From contig JAEEKC010000219.1 in the NCBI GenBank assembly GCA_016282215.1, positions 1-6,426 on the forward strand: 6,426 bases of DNA, read 5' to 3'. Below, piece after piece: positions 6,255-6,426 of this stretch. The notes beneath the pieces are model-generated. The model was not told where the DNA came from, ran no database searches, and saw only the letters and a program-made list of their open reading frames with translations. Position 1 is the first letter of the stretch. Each line of letters starts with the position of its first letter. A program made the position numbers and the translations under genes. Source of the stretch: Lachnospiraceae bacterium. Lineage in GTDB: Bacteria; Bacillota; Clostridia; Lachnospirales; Lachnospiraceae.

Positions 6255-6426
6255 ATGATCAAGGTTTTTTTGGCGGAAGATGAGTTTATCGTCCGCGAGG
6301 GGATCAAAAAGAATATCGACTGGGCAAGCCACGGCTATGAGTTTGTGGGAGAGGCAGCGGACGGAGAACTGGCCCTTCCCATGATCGCAAGACTGCAGCC
6401 GGATATTGTGATCACGGATATCAAGA
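6255..6426 (+). CDS. Response regulator, YesN/AraC-like, N-terminal fragment (3' end outside window)
   Basis: Fifty-seven codons are visible before the right edge, beginning MIKVFLAEDEFIVREGIKKNIDW. The receiver domain shows the acidic pair E8-D9 and the expected phospho-acceptor D55 in PDIVITDIK. The FIVREGIKKNIDW and YEFVGEAADGELAL segments resemble the receivers of YesN-type regulators of Firmicutes. In that group the receiver is followed by an AraC-type helix-turn-helix and is usually paired with a YesM-type kinase. The output domain is outside the window, so the AraC assignment is inference from the receiver. It differs clearly from the OmpR-type regulator upstream and is not a duplicate of it. 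It starts 47 bases after the secreted-protein stop on the same strand. Confidence 0.85.
   Translation, partial: MIKVFLAEDEFIVREGIKKNIDWASHGYEFVGEAADGELALPMIARLQPDIVITDIK

Overview
The window reads as a stretch of a moderate-GC Firmicutes chromosome. Clostridia, and most likely a Lachnospiraceae-like gut bacterium, fit best. This is inferred from gene style, not from a database match: strong AGGAGG-type ribosome binding sites, an FtsX-type ABC permease next to an OmpR-type two-component pair, a long secreted protein ending in lysine-rich fibronectin III and Big_2-like domains, and a YesN-style response regulator. All genes are on the + strand, and there is no RNA gene, insertion sequence or CRISPR array.

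Layout. Positions 1-708 hold the C-terminal part of an FtsX/MacB-type ABC permease that enters from the left edge. Positions 709-842 are intergenic, with a GC-rich hairpin (possible terminator) and a good sigma-A-like promoter whose predicted start site falls in the hairpin's left arm. Positions 843-1580 encode an OmpR/PhoB-family response regulator. After a 79-base gap, 1660-2958 encodes its probable partner, a membrane histidine kinase with two membrane segments, an extracytoplasmic domain of about 95 residues and a HAMP domain. Only three bases later a GTG codon at 2962 opens a 1081-residue secreted multidomain protein (2962-6207). A 47-base gap leads to a second response regulator (6255 to the right edge), of which only the first 57 residues are present.

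How the parts may work together. The regulator, kinase and secreted protein look like one transcription unit, with the kinase and secreted protein probably translationally coupled. The kinase senses outside the membrane and the neighbouring product is secreted, so the protein could be an output of the system or an accessory extracellular sensor or ligand partner. That is inference. The upstream permease could be a partner or target of the two-component system, but the hairpin and promoter between them suggest separate transcription. The second regulator may start a different signalling unit or extend this one.

The most distinctive object is the secreted protein. In order it has a signal peptide, a glycine-rich beta-helix-like region, two Ig-like modules, about 190 residues I cannot classify, another beta-rich segment, an acidic Gly/Ser/Asp repeat linker, and a very basic FN3 plus Big_2-like tail with no LPXTG anchor. 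I recognise no gene well enough to give a symbol.
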